Positions 18,085-27,365 are shown, numbered from the stretch's first letter. The stretch: 64,000 nucleotides of DNA from Palsa-504 sp963744005 (GCA_963744005.1 CAVURU010000002.1:62001-126000), one strand, 5' to 3'. The notes: generated from the letters alone by a model not told the origin. A program made the numbers and translations.

Positions 18085-18638
18085 GGGGCATAACCCGGGT
18101 CCTCAGTTCGGGCGGCACCGGGCATTGCTCATCCTGCGGGCGCACGGTGGCGCTGCGCCTCGACGGAAGCACCATCGCTCACAAGACCGGGCCCGGCGAG
18201 TGCCCCGGCAGCGGGAAAGCTCCCGCTGCGGATGCCCCTATCTCCTGCTGGCTGCCCGTCAGAGACCGTCTTACTCCGCACGGTCTCCGGCACAGCCACA
18301 AGACCTGGATGGCGGAGGATGGCATCCCCGAGATACTCGCCGAGCAGCGTCTCGGCCACGAGGTTCCAGGCATGCGCGGTCTATATGCACACGCATCACA
18401 ACGGATGCGGGATGAGCTGATGGCCGCTCTGCAGAACCGCTGGGACGAGTCATTGCGCGAACGCGCCGCCATCGCCCCGCACTCCCCCGTCCCACTGCTT
18501 GACGGCTTGCTTTCGGCTTACCGGAAGGCGACGTCCTTCCCACTTCGGGTCCTGCCGAAGTTGATCTCCCAGATTCCTCCCAAAATGACGAAGGCCTCAC
18601 TCTCCGAAGAGGATGAGGCCTGCCTGGCGAGGCCCTGA
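18085..18638 (+). pseudogene. Tyrosine integrase, C-terminal remnant
   Basis: The frame reads LTPHGLRHSHKTWMAEDG, LGHEVPGMRGLYAHASQRM and ends ISQIPPKM. This is the catalytic end of a tyrosine recombinase with the HxxR box, the second His and the nucleophilic Tyr in GLYAH. A CxxC pair (CSSCGRT) precedes it, as in some actinobacterial integrases. The N-terminal core-binding domain and first catalytic Arg are missing and no start codon fits; the frame runs back into the permease. It directly abuts the tRNA att site it presumably used. Confidence 0.8.
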
Positions 18639-18652
18639 ACTGGACCTATGAC

Positions 18653-18696
18653 GGTGGGCGATACTGGGATCGAACCAGTGACCTCCTCGGTGTGAA
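18653..18696 (-). repeat. Proximal att copy within intact tRNA-Val(CAC)
   Basis: 44 bp identical to 12424-12467. Here it forms the 3' half of the complete tRNA gene; the element restored the tRNA on insertion. Confidence 0.85.
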
Positions 18697-18726
18697 CGAG
18701 GCGCTCTCCCGCTGAGCCAATCGCCC
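18655..18726 (-). tRNA. tRNA-Val(CAC)
   Basis: 72 nt, cloverleaf complete. The acceptor stem is GGGCGAT/ATCGCCC, the anticodon loop TTCACAC gives CAC (codon GTG), and the T arm is CTGGTTCGATCCCAG. The genomic CCA is incomplete (ACCG). Its 3' half is supplied by the island. Confidence 0.95.
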
Positions 18727-18789
18727 GCGACCGGCGGCCGCTGCCGTCCGGGAGTTATCCCCGCGGCAGCCTCGTCCGGCGCTCCCATA

Positions 18790-19283
18790 GATTAGCGCAT
18801 CTTCGCGTCCGGCGGCACGCCCGCCGGGCCCGGGGGCCGGAGCCGGACTCGCGGGCCGTCACTCGGCGTCATCAGGAGGCCAGAAACCGGTGTGGCGCCG
18901 GGCTTCCAACGCACCGGCCGCTGGCCGTCACGATACGTAATGACAAACGGCTGCAATCGTACGCATCGGACGCCATTTAATTACGGTCAGTGGTGTTATT
19001 GAAACGCTTCGTAGATTGGTGCATGTGATAAGCGCTACAGGCTATGCAACTAAGCGACGGAAACACTAAACTGCTGCAACGTCACTGGCCCTGCAGGACA
19101 ATGTTTCCGCAGGTCAGGACATGATTCAAGGCTCGTCTTCTGGTTAGGCACGAAAGGCGCAAAACGGGATGCTGATCACCTGCGATTACATCACGCTGCG
19201 TATGCGCCCCCGTCACCTAGTGACCGTGCCCTATGAGGAGAGCCCGGTCGTGTGGGAGCCGGCTAGGTAGGGGTGGGAAGCAT
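18790..19283. other. Intergenic region upstream of the SsgA-like gene
   Basis: No gene is supported. The stretch 18930-19090 is clearly more AT-rich than its surroundings and may hold the promoter of the sporulation gene. Confidence 0.5.
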
Positions 19284-19760
19284 ATGAACAGAAGCAGCAG
19301 CACCACGATCTCGGCCGAGCTGGGCCTTAAGCTCGTCGTCCCTCAGCAAACGATTGTCCCGCTGGTGGCGAGCCTGTACTACAGCGGGCGGGATCCGTAC
19401 GCGGTGCGGATGGCCTTCCACGTGGGCACCGACGAGCCGGTCGAGTGGATCTTCGCCCGCGACCTGCTGGCCGCGGGGATCAACTCACGGCAGGGCGACG
19501 GCGACGTGCACGTGTGGCCGTCCGAGCAGTCGTGCGCCGAGACCGAGGGCCTGGACTCGCTCGGGACGGGCGACGGGGCTGACGGCGGCGGGGTGCTGAA
19601 CATCGAGCTGTCCTCGCCGTTCGGGCAGGCGCACTTCGAGGCGCCCACCCGGGCCATGGCCGCCTTCCTGGACCGGACGTACCAGATCGTCCCGGCCGGC
19701 CAGGAGACCGACTACATCGACATCGAGACTGAGCTCAACGACCTGCTCCGGCAGGCCTGA
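19284..19760 (+). CDS. SsgA-like sporulation and cell-division protein (SALP)
   Basis: 158 aa. The sequence follows the SsgA/SsgB family: ISAELGLKLVV near the N-terminus, DPYAVRMAFHVG, VEWIFARDLLAAG, and a C-terminal FLDRTYQIVPAGQE. Family members direct septum placement, FtsZ recruitment or spore maturation and occur only in morphologically complex actinomycetes, which is the best taxonomic clue in the window. A Gly/Asp-rich insertion near residue 100 makes it slightly longer than typical. Confidence 0.9.
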   Translation: MNRSSSTTISAELGLKLVVPQQTIVPLVASLYYSGRDPYAVRMAFHVGTDEPVEWIFARDLLAAGINSRQGDGDVHVWPSEQSCAETEGLDSLGTGDGADGGGVLNIELSSPFGQAHFEAPTRAMAAFLDRTYQIVPAGQETDYIDIETELNDLLRQA

Positions 19761-19779
19761 GCCGCCACCCACCCGAGCC

Positions 19780-19817
19780 GAAGCCCGGGACGGCCCGCCA
19801 GGGTTGTCCCGGGCTTC
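19780..19817. terminator. Hairpin between convergent genes
   Basis: A perfect 12-bp inverted repeat (GAAGCCCGGGAC and its complement, 14-nt loop) lies between the SsgA-like gene and the anti-sigma ATPase, placed to terminate both. Confidence 0.65.
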
Positions 19818-19831
19818 TGGCTGTCAGCTGG

Positions 19832-20245
19832 TCAGCGGCTGTCAGGGACGCGGAAGGTAACCACGGCCCGGGTCCCGCGGTCATCGGACCACAGGTCCAG
19901 CCGGGCCGCGACCTGCTGCACCAGCCACAGGCCGTGGCCTTCCTCGACCGGCCACGGGATGGCCGGGACGTCCAGGTCATGGTCGCCGGACAGGACCGGG
20001 TCATCGGATGCGGGGACGTCATCGGAGTCGCCTGCGCTCTGGGACTCGCGGGCCGGGCCCGCGTCAGCGATCTCGAAGACCAGGCGGCCCGGCTCGGCCG
20101 ACAGCCGGAGGCGCCCGCGGCCGGCGCCGTGCGCGATCACGTTGGCGGCCAGCTCATGGACGGCCAGGATCACGTCGCCGGCCAGGTCCTCGGGCAGGCC
20201 GATCTGGACGGCGTGGGCCTGTACCGCGGCACGAACCTCGTGCAA
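19832..20245 (-). CDS. Anti-sigma-type ATP-binding protein (SpoIIAB/RsbW-like)
   Basis: 137 aa from TTG 20245. A HATPase_c domain is visible with the N box VHELAANVIAHGAGRG, the G1 box FEIADAGPA and the G2 box GHGLWLVQQV. Similarity extends upstream of any start (DTRELVLDRQFDRDS) to a stop near 20330, and the true ATG may lie in another frame at about 20340, so a frameshift near the 5' end is likely. Such kinases bind or phosphorylate sigma-factor antagonists in stress or development control. Confidence 0.8.
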   Translation of the reverse strand: MHEVRAAVQAHAVQIGLPEDLAGDVILAVHELAANVIAHGAGRGRLRLSAEPGRLVFEIADAGPARESQSAGDSDDVPASDDPVLSGDHDLDVPAIPWPVEEGHGLWLVQQVAARLDLWSDDRGTRAVVTFRVPDSR

Positions 20246-20365
20246 CGAATCCCGATCAAACTGCCGGTCCAGGACGAGCTCCCGCGTGTCTACCCAGCCG
20301 CCGCCCGGCCTTTGCCCGCGGACCGTCGCCGGTCATTGCCAACCGCTCAGGCTCACCCGACTGTT

Positions 20366-21939
20366 CTACCAGGGGCCTGCGCAGCTAAACCGCGCGGTCA
20401 CCGGAACCGCCGAGAAACTTCCGGCGGCGGTCCGGCACAGCTCCGGCAGCAGCGCGTCCACGGCGGCGATCTGGCCGGCCAGTTCCCGGTCGACGTCCAT
20501 CCGCGGCACGGCCGCCCGGACGGCCGCGTGCACGGCTCCCAGCGGCTCGCTGGGCGGCGCGATCTCGGCCCGCAGGTCGATGCCCTGGGCGGCGCAGCAG
20601 ACCTCCACGGCCAGGCAGGTGCGCACGTTGGCCACCACCTCGCGCAGCTTGCGCACCGCGGTCCAGCCCATCGACACGTGATCCTCCTGCTTGCCCGAGG
20701 TCGGGATGGTGTCGACGCTGGCCGGGTGGGCGAGCACCTTGTTCTCGCTGACCAGCGAGGCCGCGGTGTACTGGGCCAGCATGAAGCCGGAGTTGGTGCC
20801 GGCCGCGGGGGCCAGGAAGGGCGGCAGGCCGCGGGAGAAGGCCGGGTCGAGCATCCGGTCGACCCGGCGCTCGCTGATCGAGGCCAGCTCGGCCAGGGCC
20901 ATGGCCAGCATGTCGGCGGCGAAGGCGAGTGGCTCGCCGTGGAAGTTCCCGGTGGTCATCACCTCGCCGTCGGCCACGATGACCGGGTTGTCGACCACCG
21001 CGCCGAGCTCGGTGGTGAGGACCTGCCGGGCGAAGCCGAGGACGTCCCGGACCGCGCCGTGCACCTGCGGCGCGCAGCGCAGGCAGTAGGCGTCCTGCAC
21101 CGCGTGCCGGCTGTGCCGGTGGCTGGCCAGCAGCGGCGAGCCGGCCAGCAGCCCGCGCAGGTTGGCCGCGCTGGCCAGCTGCCCCGGATGCGGCCGCAGG
21201 GCCTGGACCCGCTCGTCGTAGGGCCGGTCGGTGCCGAGCAGGGCCTCGACCGACAGCGCGCAGGCCAGGTCGGCCGCCTGGACCAGCATGCCGGCGTCGT
21301 AGACCGAGAAGGCCAGCAGGGCCTGCATCGGCTCGGTGCCGTTGACCAGGGACAGTCCTTCCTTGGGCGCCAGGGCCAGCGGCTCCAGCCCGTGCGCGGC
21401 CAGCACCTCGGCGGCCGGGCAGGCCGTCCGGCGGGCCGCCGGGGACGCGCAGCCGGCCCTCGCCGATCAGCGGCTGGGCCAGGTGCGCGAGCTGGGCCAG
21501 GTCACCCGAGGCGCCCACCGAGCCCTTGCCCGGGATGACCGGCAGCAGGTCCAGGGCGAGCAGCTCGAGCAGCCGGGCGGGCAGCTCGGCGCGCACCCCG
21601 GAGTAGCCCGCGGCCAGCGTCCGGGCCCGCAGCAGGAGCATGGCCCGCACGGTCGCGTCGTCCAGCGGCGGCCCGGCCCCGGCCGCGTGCGAGCGCACGA
21701 TCGCGGCCTGCAGCGCGGTCAGGTCGGCCACCCCGATCGGGGTGTCGACCAGCGCGCCGAACCCGGTGTTCACCCCGTACACCGGCGCCTCGCCGCTCAG
21801 CGCCTGCACCACGACCGAACGGCTCGGCTCCATCCGCCGCGGCCACGTCCGGGCCCAGGCTGGCCCGTGCCTGCCCGCGCGCGACCTCGACGACATCGTC
21901 GATGGTCAGCGCGCTTCCGTCTACCACGACCTCACGCAT
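20366..21939 (-). CDS. hutH: Histidine ammonia-lyase, two frameshifts
   Basis: The product would deaminate L-histidine to urocanate. The MIO-forming triad ASG is present in GSVGASGDLAQLAHLA, with further family text YGVNTGFGALVD, TGNFHGEPLAFAADM and TSGKQEDHVSMGW. ATG 21939 opens MREVVVDGSALTIDDV, the frame shifts near 21840 and again near 21420, and it ends at 20366. All catalytic blocks are otherwise intact, so sequencing indels are a real possibility. It lies 41 bp downstream of an ArsR-type regulator on the same strand, probably in one operon. Confidence 0.85.
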
Positions 21940-21980
21940 GACCGACAGCTTGCCACGGCCGGGCCCCTGCTCCCGCCTGC

Positions 21981-22757
21981 TCAGCCCAGGTCCAGCCCGA
22001 AGGTGCCGGCCAGGCCCTCTCGTCCCGCCACGGTGACCAGCACGCTGCGGCGGCGCGGGCCGCGCGCGATCCAGCCCAGCTCGAACAGCCGCCCGGTGAC
22101 GGCCGCGCCCAGCGCCCCGTTCAGGTGCCCGCGGCGCTGGGTCCAGTCCAGGCACTCCCCCGCGAACGGGCGGCGGGACCGCCGGACTTCGGCCAGATCG
22201 ACGCCGAACGAAGCCATGGTTCTCGCTCCGGCCCCGGTAACGACGAAGCGAGTGCGGGCGCTGTCGGCACGGTCCGTTCGGCAGGACTGGGTGTCTTGCG
22301 CCAGCAGGTGCTGGCCGAGCAGGGCGTCCAGCAGGCCGACCCCGGCCCGGCCGGCCAGGTGGTCGTAGCAGGTGCGGGCGTCGGCCAGCGCGGCCGCCTC
22401 GCGGGACTGGCGCAGGCTGCGGACCGGCAGAGCGGCGCTGATGAGGCCGATCGCCTCGAGGGCGGCGGCGACCTCGGGCCCGGCCAGCCGGTAGTAGCGG
22501 TGCCGTCCCTGCCGGGTGGCGATGATCATGTTGCCGTCCAGCAGCTTGGCCAGGTGGAAGCTGGCTGTGGCCGCGCTGACCCCGGACAGCCGGGCCAGCT
22601 CCCCCGCGGCCAGCAGGCGGCCGGCCAGCAGCGCGCGCAGCATCCTGGCCCGGGTCGGGTCCGCGATCAGGGCGGCGGCGGGCGCGAGATCCGGGTCATA
22701 CGGCGCGCCGCCGCCGGGGACCGGAGGAGCCGGAAGGGTATGGGCCGGTACGGTCAT
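21981..22757 (-). CDS. ArsR-family winged-helix regulator with long C-terminal domain
   Basis: 258 aa. A wHTH spans residues 25-95 (RLSGVSAATASFHLAKLLDG, then ATRQGRHRYYRL), followed by a C-terminal extension of about 150 residues ending in a DNA-binding-like GHLNGALGAAVTGRLFELGW. No metal-binding Cys cluster is evident. It is upstream of and co-directional with hutH, so it may control histidine degradation, although related proteins in actinobacteria are general regulators. Confidence 0.85.
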   Translation of the reverse strand: MTVPAHTLPAPPVPGGGAPYDPDLAPAAALIADPTRARMLRALLAGRLLAAGELARLSGVSAATASFHLAKLLDGNMIIATRQGRHRYYRLAGPEVAAALEAIGLISAALPVRSLRQSREAAALADARTCYDHLAGRAGVGLLDALLGQHLLAQDTQSCRTDRADSARTRFVVTGAGARTMASFGVDLAEVRRSRRPFAGECLDWTQRRGHLNGALGAAVTGRLFELGWIARGPRRRSVLVTVAGREGLAGTFGLDLG

Positions 22758-22869
22758 GTTTCGACGGTAACCCGGCGACGCTTCGGCCCCGGTCGAAACA
22801 TGTCCGCCGGGCGGATCCAGGGTTTCGAGTTTGCGACAGCGGCAGGATCGGCTACAGTTCCTAACGCAT

Positions 22870-22942
22870 GCGGACGTGGCTCAGTTGGTAGAGCATCACC
22901 TTGCCAAGGTGAGGGTCGCGGGTTCGAATCCCGTCGTCCGCT
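22870..22942 (+). tRNA. tRNA-Gly(GCC)
   Basis: 73 nt, acceptor GCGGACG/CGTCCGC, anticodon loop TTGCCAA, T arm GCGGGTTCGAATCCCGT. CCA is not encoded. Confidence 0.96.
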
Positions 22943-22978
22943 CTGAGGGTTCTTATGCCCTAGCGGCATGGCCTTTGT

Positions 22979-23050
22979 GGCGGAGTGGCCGAGTGGCTTA
23001 GGCAAGGGCCTGCAAAGCCCTGTACACGGGTTCGATTCCCGTCTCCGCCT
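22979..23050 (+). tRNA. tRNA-Cys(GCA)
   Basis: 72 nt, acceptor GGCGGAG/CTCCGCC, anticodon loop CTGCAAA. It lies 36 bp after tRNA-Gly and is probably co-transcribed. CCA is not encoded. Confidence 0.95.
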
Positions 23051-23189
23051 CTTCGATTCCTCCCGTCTGAACGGGCTTTCCGATGCGGTCGGCTACCTAC
23101 TGGTAACCCGCAGCGACCAGCGGCGAAACTTCCTCGAGCGGACCAGTTCGGCCGCGGTTAAAGGTAATCCGGCGGGTATATGTCGCGGC

Positions 23190-23441
23190 ATGGTCAAAAT
23201 CAGGCGGTGGGTCATCGGGCAGCGCAAGAAGGTTGTCTGGTCCGAGCCGAAGCTGCCGCCGTACGTGAAGATCAACCCAGACAGCCCGCCCGGTGCCGGT
23301 GAGGGGCTGCAGCCCGGGGACATGTCCATGGGCGCCATGGCCGAGGAGTTCCTGACCGCGGACGAGGGCGAGGAAGAGACGCCGCGCTCGAAGCGCCGCG
23401 CCGGTCTAGGCCAGCTGCGGTCAGCAGCCGGTGCTAGCTGA
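23190..23441 (+). CDS. Small hypothetical protein
   Basis: 83 aa from ATG 23190. The basic N-terminus (MVKIRRWVIGQRKKVVW), a Pro/Gly-rich middle and an acidic segment (EEFLTADEGEEE) read like a genuine small protein rather than an out-of-frame artefact. No family recognised. Its 3' end overlaps the converging aminotransferase gene by 8 bp. Confidence 0.45.
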   Translation: MVKIRRWVIGQRKKVVWSEPKLPPYVKINPDSPPGAGEGLQPGDMSMGAMAEEFLTADEGEEETPRSKRRAGLGQLRSAAGAS

Positions 23442-24604
23442 GCTGGGCCCGGATCGCGTCCATGGCCAGCCGGAGGTTCTCGACCGAGTTGGCGTAGGAC
23501 AGCCGCAGGAAGCCCTCGCCGTACGGGCCGAACGCCGTGCCCGGCAGCAGCGCGACCCCGGCGTCCCGCAGCAGCGTGGCGGCCAGCTCGGCTGAGGTCA
23601 GGCCGGTCTGGGTGATGTCCGGGAAGGCGTAAAAGGCGCCCTGCGGTTGCCAGGCAGCTGATGCCGGGGATGTCGTTGAGCCCGGCTACGACGATGTCCC
23701 GGCGGCGGCCGAACTCGGCCACCATGTCCTGGACCGGCTGCCACGGGCCGTCCAGTGCCGCGATGGCCGCGTGCTGGCTGAACGCGGACGTGCAGGAGAC
23801 CGAGTTGATGGCCAGCCGGGTGATCGGCTCGACCAGAGCGGGCGGGAACACGCCGAAGCCGAGCCGCCAGCCGGTCATGGCGAAGGTCTTGGACCAGCCG
23901 TCGAGCAGGATGGTGCGGTCGGCCATGCCGTCCACGTCCAGCACGCTGGCGTGCGGCGAGCCGTAGCGGATGGCCCAGTACACCTCGTCGGACAGCACGA
24001 CCAGGTCGTGCCGCATGCGCGATCTCGGCGATGGCCTCGCAGTCCTCGCGGGTCAGCGCGCTGCCGCAGGGGTTGTGCGGGGAGTTGATGATGAGCAGCC
24101 GGGACCGGTCGGTGACCAGCCGGGCCAGCTCGTCGGTGTCGATCCGGAACCCGTTGCGCTCGCGCAGCGGCACCGGGACGGGTACCGCGCCGGCGAACGG
24201 CGGTGATCGACTCGTACATCGGGAAGCCGGGGTCGGGGTAGAGCACCTCGTCGCCCTCGCCGGCCAGGGCCAGGATGGTGAAGAACATGATCGGCTTGGC
24301 CCCGGGGGTCACGATGACCCGGTCCGGGGTGACGCGCATCCGGCCAGTGCGCTCCAGGAAGGCGGCCACCGCCTCGCGCAGCTCGGGGATGCCGGGGGCG
24401 GGCACGTAGTGGGTGTGCGCCGGCCTGCATGGCCTCGGCGGCGGCGGCCACGATGTGCGGGGCGGTCGGGAAGTCGGGCTCGCCGATCTCCAGGTGGATG
24501 ATCTTCTGCCCGGCGGCCTCCAGGGCCTTGGCCCGGGCCAGCACCTCGAAGGCCGACTCGGTGCCGAGCCGGGACATCCGGTCAGCCAGCCGGAAATCAG
24601 TCAT
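23434..24604 (-). CDS. Class I/II PLP aminotransferase, multiple frameshifts
   Basis: An aspartate/alanine-type aminotransferase fold. Blocks in order: IHLEIGEPDFPTAPHIV, VPAPGIPELREAVAAFLE, RVIVTPGAKPIMFFTILAL, LLIINSPHNPCGSALTRED, VVLSDEVYWAIRYG and the PLP lysine in LLDGWSKTFAMTGWRLGFG. These blocks fall in different frames, requiring at least four shifts (near 24425, 24205, 24020 and 23650). The order and content are complete, so the gene is either recently dead or poorly sequenced. The ATG overlaps the glycosylase stop (ATGA). Confidence 0.8.
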
Positions 24605-25266
24605 GGCCCCGATGATAAGGCGGCGGCGTACAGTTCGGCGGCCCGCCAGCAGCACCAGGCCAGCACCGACCGGTAGGGCCGGTACGGGTCGCCCAGGGGC
24701 AGCAGCTCGCGGGCGGTCGGGGTGGGCACCTGCCAGGCCAGCCCGTAGCCGCGGCGGATGCCGAGGTCGCCGACCGGCCAGACGTCCAGGCGGCGCAGCT
24801 GGAAGAGCAGGAACATCTCGGCCGTCCAGGTGCCGATGCCGCGGACCGTCGACAGCCGGGCGATGATCTGCTCGTCGCTCTCCCGGGACAGGCCCCGCGG
24901 CGAGAGCATGACCGTGCCGTCCAGGACCTTGGCCGCCAGGTCCCGCAGTGACATGACCTTGGCCCGGGACAGGCCGACCGCGCGGAGCTCCTCATCGGAC
25001 AGGGCGAGCAGCGCCTCGGGCTGCACGTCCCCGCCCAGGGCGGCGATCAGCCGGCCGTGGATGGCGGCCGCGGCCCGGGTGGCCAGCTGCTGGTAGACGA
25101 TGGCCCGCACCAGGGTGCCCAGGTGGGTCTCGGTCGGGCGGGGCAGCCGCGGCGGCCCGCCCTCGGCCAGCACCCGGGCGATGACCGGGTCGCGCCCGGC
25201 CAGGATGCGGGCCGCGGCGGCGAAGCTCACCTTGCGCTGCGGCGAGGCGTCGGCGGTGACGGTCAT
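24601..25266 (-). CDS. DNA-3-methyladenine glycosylase II (AlkA/HhH-GPD family)
   Basis: 221 aa from ATG 25266; an alternative in-frame ATG is at 25284. The HhH motif VRGIGTWTAEMFLLFQ and the downstream catalytic Asp in WPVGDLGIRRGYG mark a base-excision glycosylase removing alkylated purines. The AlkA-style N-terminal beta domain is absent, as in shorter HhH-GPD proteins. First gene of a coupled pair with the aminotransferase. Confidence 0.88.
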   Translation of the reverse strand: MTVTADASPQRKVSFAAAARILAGRDPVIARVLAEGGPPRLPRPTETHLGTLVRAIVYQQLATRAAAAIHGRLIAALGGDVQPEALLALSDEELRAVGLSRAKVMSLRDLAAKVLDGTVMLSPRGLSRESDEQIIARLSTVRGIGTWTAEMFLLFQLRRLDVWPVGDLGIRRGYGLAWQVPTPTARELLPLGDPYRPYRSVLAWCCWRAAELYAAALSSGP

Positions 25267-25357
25267 GCCCTTAGTTTCGCGCATGACGGCCTGAACTCCG
25301 AGTTCGTGACGGGACCCCGGTTTGCCCTGGGGCGGTCCGGACTGCTGAGATAGAAAG

Positions 25358-26539
25358 ATGCCGGCCAGCACGAATAGCACGCATGCCCTCCAGCGGCTCG
25401 GCCGCCTGGCCCTCAGCCCGGAACTGCACGGGCTGGTCCCGTCCGGGCCGGACGCGGTCGTGACGGCCACCGTCGTGGTGCCGGACGCACCGGTCAGCCG
25501 GGGCAATCCGTGGGAGGTGGCCTGGGCCGACGCGGCCCGCGAGGCGACCCGGCTCGGTGCCGACCCGGACACGGCCAAGGCCCTGGAGCGCGGCGCGGGA
25601 GCGGCCGCGGCGGGCGGCACCCGGGTGGTGGTCGCGCTGCACGGCGTGGTCGGGCTGGCCTGGTGGCTGCCGCCCGGCACGGCACAGAGCTCGGTCCGGG
25701 TCGGGCCGCTCCCCCACCTGCTGGCGGTGGCGGACGCCGCCGCGCGCCGCCCGGCCTTCGTAGTGCTGCTGGCCGACCGGGACGGCACCGACATCGTGAC
25801 CCACGCGCCCGGGGCCCAGGTCCCCGGCATCCTGGCCGAGCCCGGCACCCGGCCCGGCGCGCAGCACGACCCGCATCCCGGCCGGCCCCCGGCGCTGCAC
25901 CATGGCGAGCGGCACCAGACCGACAGCGAGCCGGAAAGCGGCGGCCAGCGCAACGCGGAGTTCATCGCCGCCCGGGTGGCCGAGGCCGCCGACAGCCTGG
26001 GAGCGCACATCATCCTCGGCACCGGCGATGAGCACATCCTGGCCGCGGTGTCCGGTCACCTGCCCGACACGCTCGGCCCGGTGAAGGTCATCCCCGGCGG
26101 ACGGTCGGCGGACGGCCGCGATGATCACCTGAGCGGCCAGATCGGCACGGCGCTGGGCGAGATCACCGGGGCGGCGGTGACCGGGACAGCGGACCTGGTC
26201 AGCGCGGCCGCGGCCGCCAGCCCTTCGGCGGCGGTGCGCGGCGTCAGGGACGTGGCCGGGCAGCTGGCCGAGCAGCAGGTGGCCGTGCTGCTGGTGGCGG
26301 CGGACGTGAGCGACAGCGACGTACCGGGCGAGGCGTACCGGATCGGCGTTCGGCCGACCGAGCTGCTGGCCGGGGACGACGGCGACGATGCGGACGGCAG
26401 CGTCGAGGTGCCGCTGTGCGACGGCCTGGTGTGGGCCGCCGTGCACCAGGACGCGATCGTGGTGCAGGTCCCGGACCGCTCCGGGCCGCTGGGCGGCGAG
26501 CCGTGCGCGGCGCTGCTGCGCCGCGGGGCGGCCCGGTAG
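25358..26539 (+). CDS. baeRF (bacterial archaeo-eukaryotic release factor)-type protein, Rv2629-like
   Basis: 393 aa. The central part resembles eRF1 domain 2/3-type proteins of the Vms1/baeRF family (AEFIAARVAEAADSLGAH, VKVIPGGRSADG, VRDVAGQLAEQQVAVLLVAA). Family members are proposed to act on peptidyl-tRNA or stalled ribosomes. A clear GGQ loop is not evident; residues 165-195 are His/Pro/Gly-rich in its place. Monocistronic and divergent from the glycosylase. Confidence 0.65.
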   Translation: MPASTNSTHALQRLGRLALSPELHGLVPSGPDAVVTATVVVPDAPVSRGNPWEVAWADAAREATRLGADPDTAKALERGAGAAAAGGTRVVVALHGVVGLAWWLPPGTAQSSVRVGPLPHLLAVADAAARRPAFVVLLADRDGTDIVTHAPGAQVPGILAEPGTRPGAQHDPHPGRPPALHHGERHQTDSEPESGGQRNAEFIAARVAEAADSLGAHIILGTGDEHILAAVSGHLPDTLGPVKVIPGGRSADGRDDHLSGQIGTALGEITGAAVTGTADLVSAAAAASPSAAVRGVRDVAGQLAEQQVAVLLVAADVSDSDVPGEAYRIGVRPTELLAGDDGDDADGSVEVPLCDGLVWAAVHQDAIVVQVPDRSGPLGGEPCAALLRRGAAR

Positions 26540-26576
26540 GTTCTGCTGCTGCTGCCTGGCCGGCTGGCGGACGGCG

Positions 26577-27131
26577 CTACTGCTCGGCCAGGAGGCGGGC
26601 CACGCGGTCCAGGGTCTGGAGCAGGTTGGCTTCGGTGATGAGCTCGCGGGCTTCGGCGATGGACAGCCAGCGCAGCGGGGCGTTCTCGTTCTCGGGCCGG
26701 ATGGCGTCCGGGGTGCGGGTGGCCATGAAGAAGCGGAGGTCGGCGTGCTCGTGGGCGGGCTCGCCGTTCCCTTCGGGCACGGACACGATGGCCAGGTGAC
26801 GGAGCCGGGCGTCCGGCCACGGGACCAGGTCGGTGAGCCCGGTCTCCTCGGTCCCTTCCCGTTCAGCGATGGCCAGCGGGTCGCTCTCCCCCGGGTCGCC
26901 GTGACCGCCGACCTGCAGCCAGGCCTGCTGGCGCTGGTGCCAGCGGAGCAGGACGCGGCTGGTGGCCGGGTGGGTGATCAGCGCGGAGGCGGTGACGTGC
27001 AGGGGGATGTCACGACGCCACGGACGTTCGGCCGTCTTGACCAGGGCTCGGAGCCGGTCCAGGTCGGCCTGCTCGGCGACGCCTTCGGATTGGTAGTCCG
27101 CCAGGAGGGTGGTCAGAGGGTCGGGTTCCAC
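26577..27131 (-). CDS. Nudix hydrolase
   Basis: 184 aa from GTG 27131. The Nudix box is complete: GDPGESDPLAIA followed by EREGTEETGL. Residues before it (ASALITHPATSRVLLRWH) form the usual strand pair. The likely substrate is a nucleoside diphosphate derivative. It lies next to, but outside, the tRNA-Val(GAC) element. Confidence 0.88.
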   Translation of the reverse strand: MEPDPLTTLLADYQSEGVAEQADLDRLRALVKTAERPWRRDIPLHVTASALITHPATSRVLLRWHQRQQAWLQVGGHGDPGESDPLAIAEREGTEETGLTDLVPWPDARLRHLAIVSVPEGNGEPAHEHADLRFFMATRTPDAIRPENENAPLRWLSIAEARELITEANLLQTLDRVARLLAEQ

Positions 27132-27244
27132 GAGAGGCGATGGTAGTGGCCGGTCGGGGTTGTTTGGGTGTCCGGGAGTCTTCGGGGTGCGGCCCGGGCG
27201 GCGCGCGGAGGGGGCGGGGCTCTGGTAGCATCTGCGAGGTACTC

Positions 27245-27319
27245 GGGCCGTTAGCTCAGCGGGAGAGCGCTTCCCTGACACGGAAGAGGTCACAGGTTCA
27301 AATCCTGTACGGCCCACCA
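27245..27319 (+). tRNA. tRNA-Val(GAC)
   Basis: 72 nt plus encoded CCA. Acceptor GGGCCGT/ACGGCCC, anticodon loop CTGACAC gives GAC, T arm CAGGTTCAAATCCTG. The anticodon-to-3' portion is the attachment site for the adjacent AICE and is repeated, whole or degraded, downstream. Confidence 0.96.
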
Positions 27320-27326
27320 GATCACA
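27271..27326 (+). repeat. attL: tRNA-Val(GAC) 3' end
   Basis: 56 bp identical to 41362-41417, running from the anticodon stem through CCA and 7 bp beyond. Confidence 0.9.
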
Positions 27327-27360
27327 GGCCATGACACCCATCGGAAGTCATGGCCCTTTC
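27327..27360. terminator. Terminator shared by tRNA-Val(GAC) and int
   Basis: GGCCATGAC and its complement form a 9-bp stem with an 11-nt loop, followed by CTTTCTTGTT on the plus strand. The sequence starts just beyond the att core, so the element supplies the tRNA terminator. Confidence 0.7.
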
Positions 27361-27365
27361 TTGTT

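Larger units (their letters stand above)
12424..18696. mobile_element. 6.3-kb genomic island inserted in tRNA-Val(CAC)
   Basis: Bounded by a perfect 44-bp direct repeat (12424-12467 and 18653-18696) that is the 3' half of tRNA-Val(CAC). The remains of a tyrosine integrase abut the intact tRNA, as expected for tRNA-targeting elements. Cargo is a phosphotriesterase-like lactonase and a two-component system facing an ABC transporter. No replication, excision or transfer genes remain, so the island should be immobile on its own. Confidence 0.75.

Noticed and set aside
19934..21538. Long plus-strand ORF of 534 aa
   Set aside because: It is antisense to the anti-sigma ATPase and hutH genes, whose catalytic motifs are clear on the minus strand.
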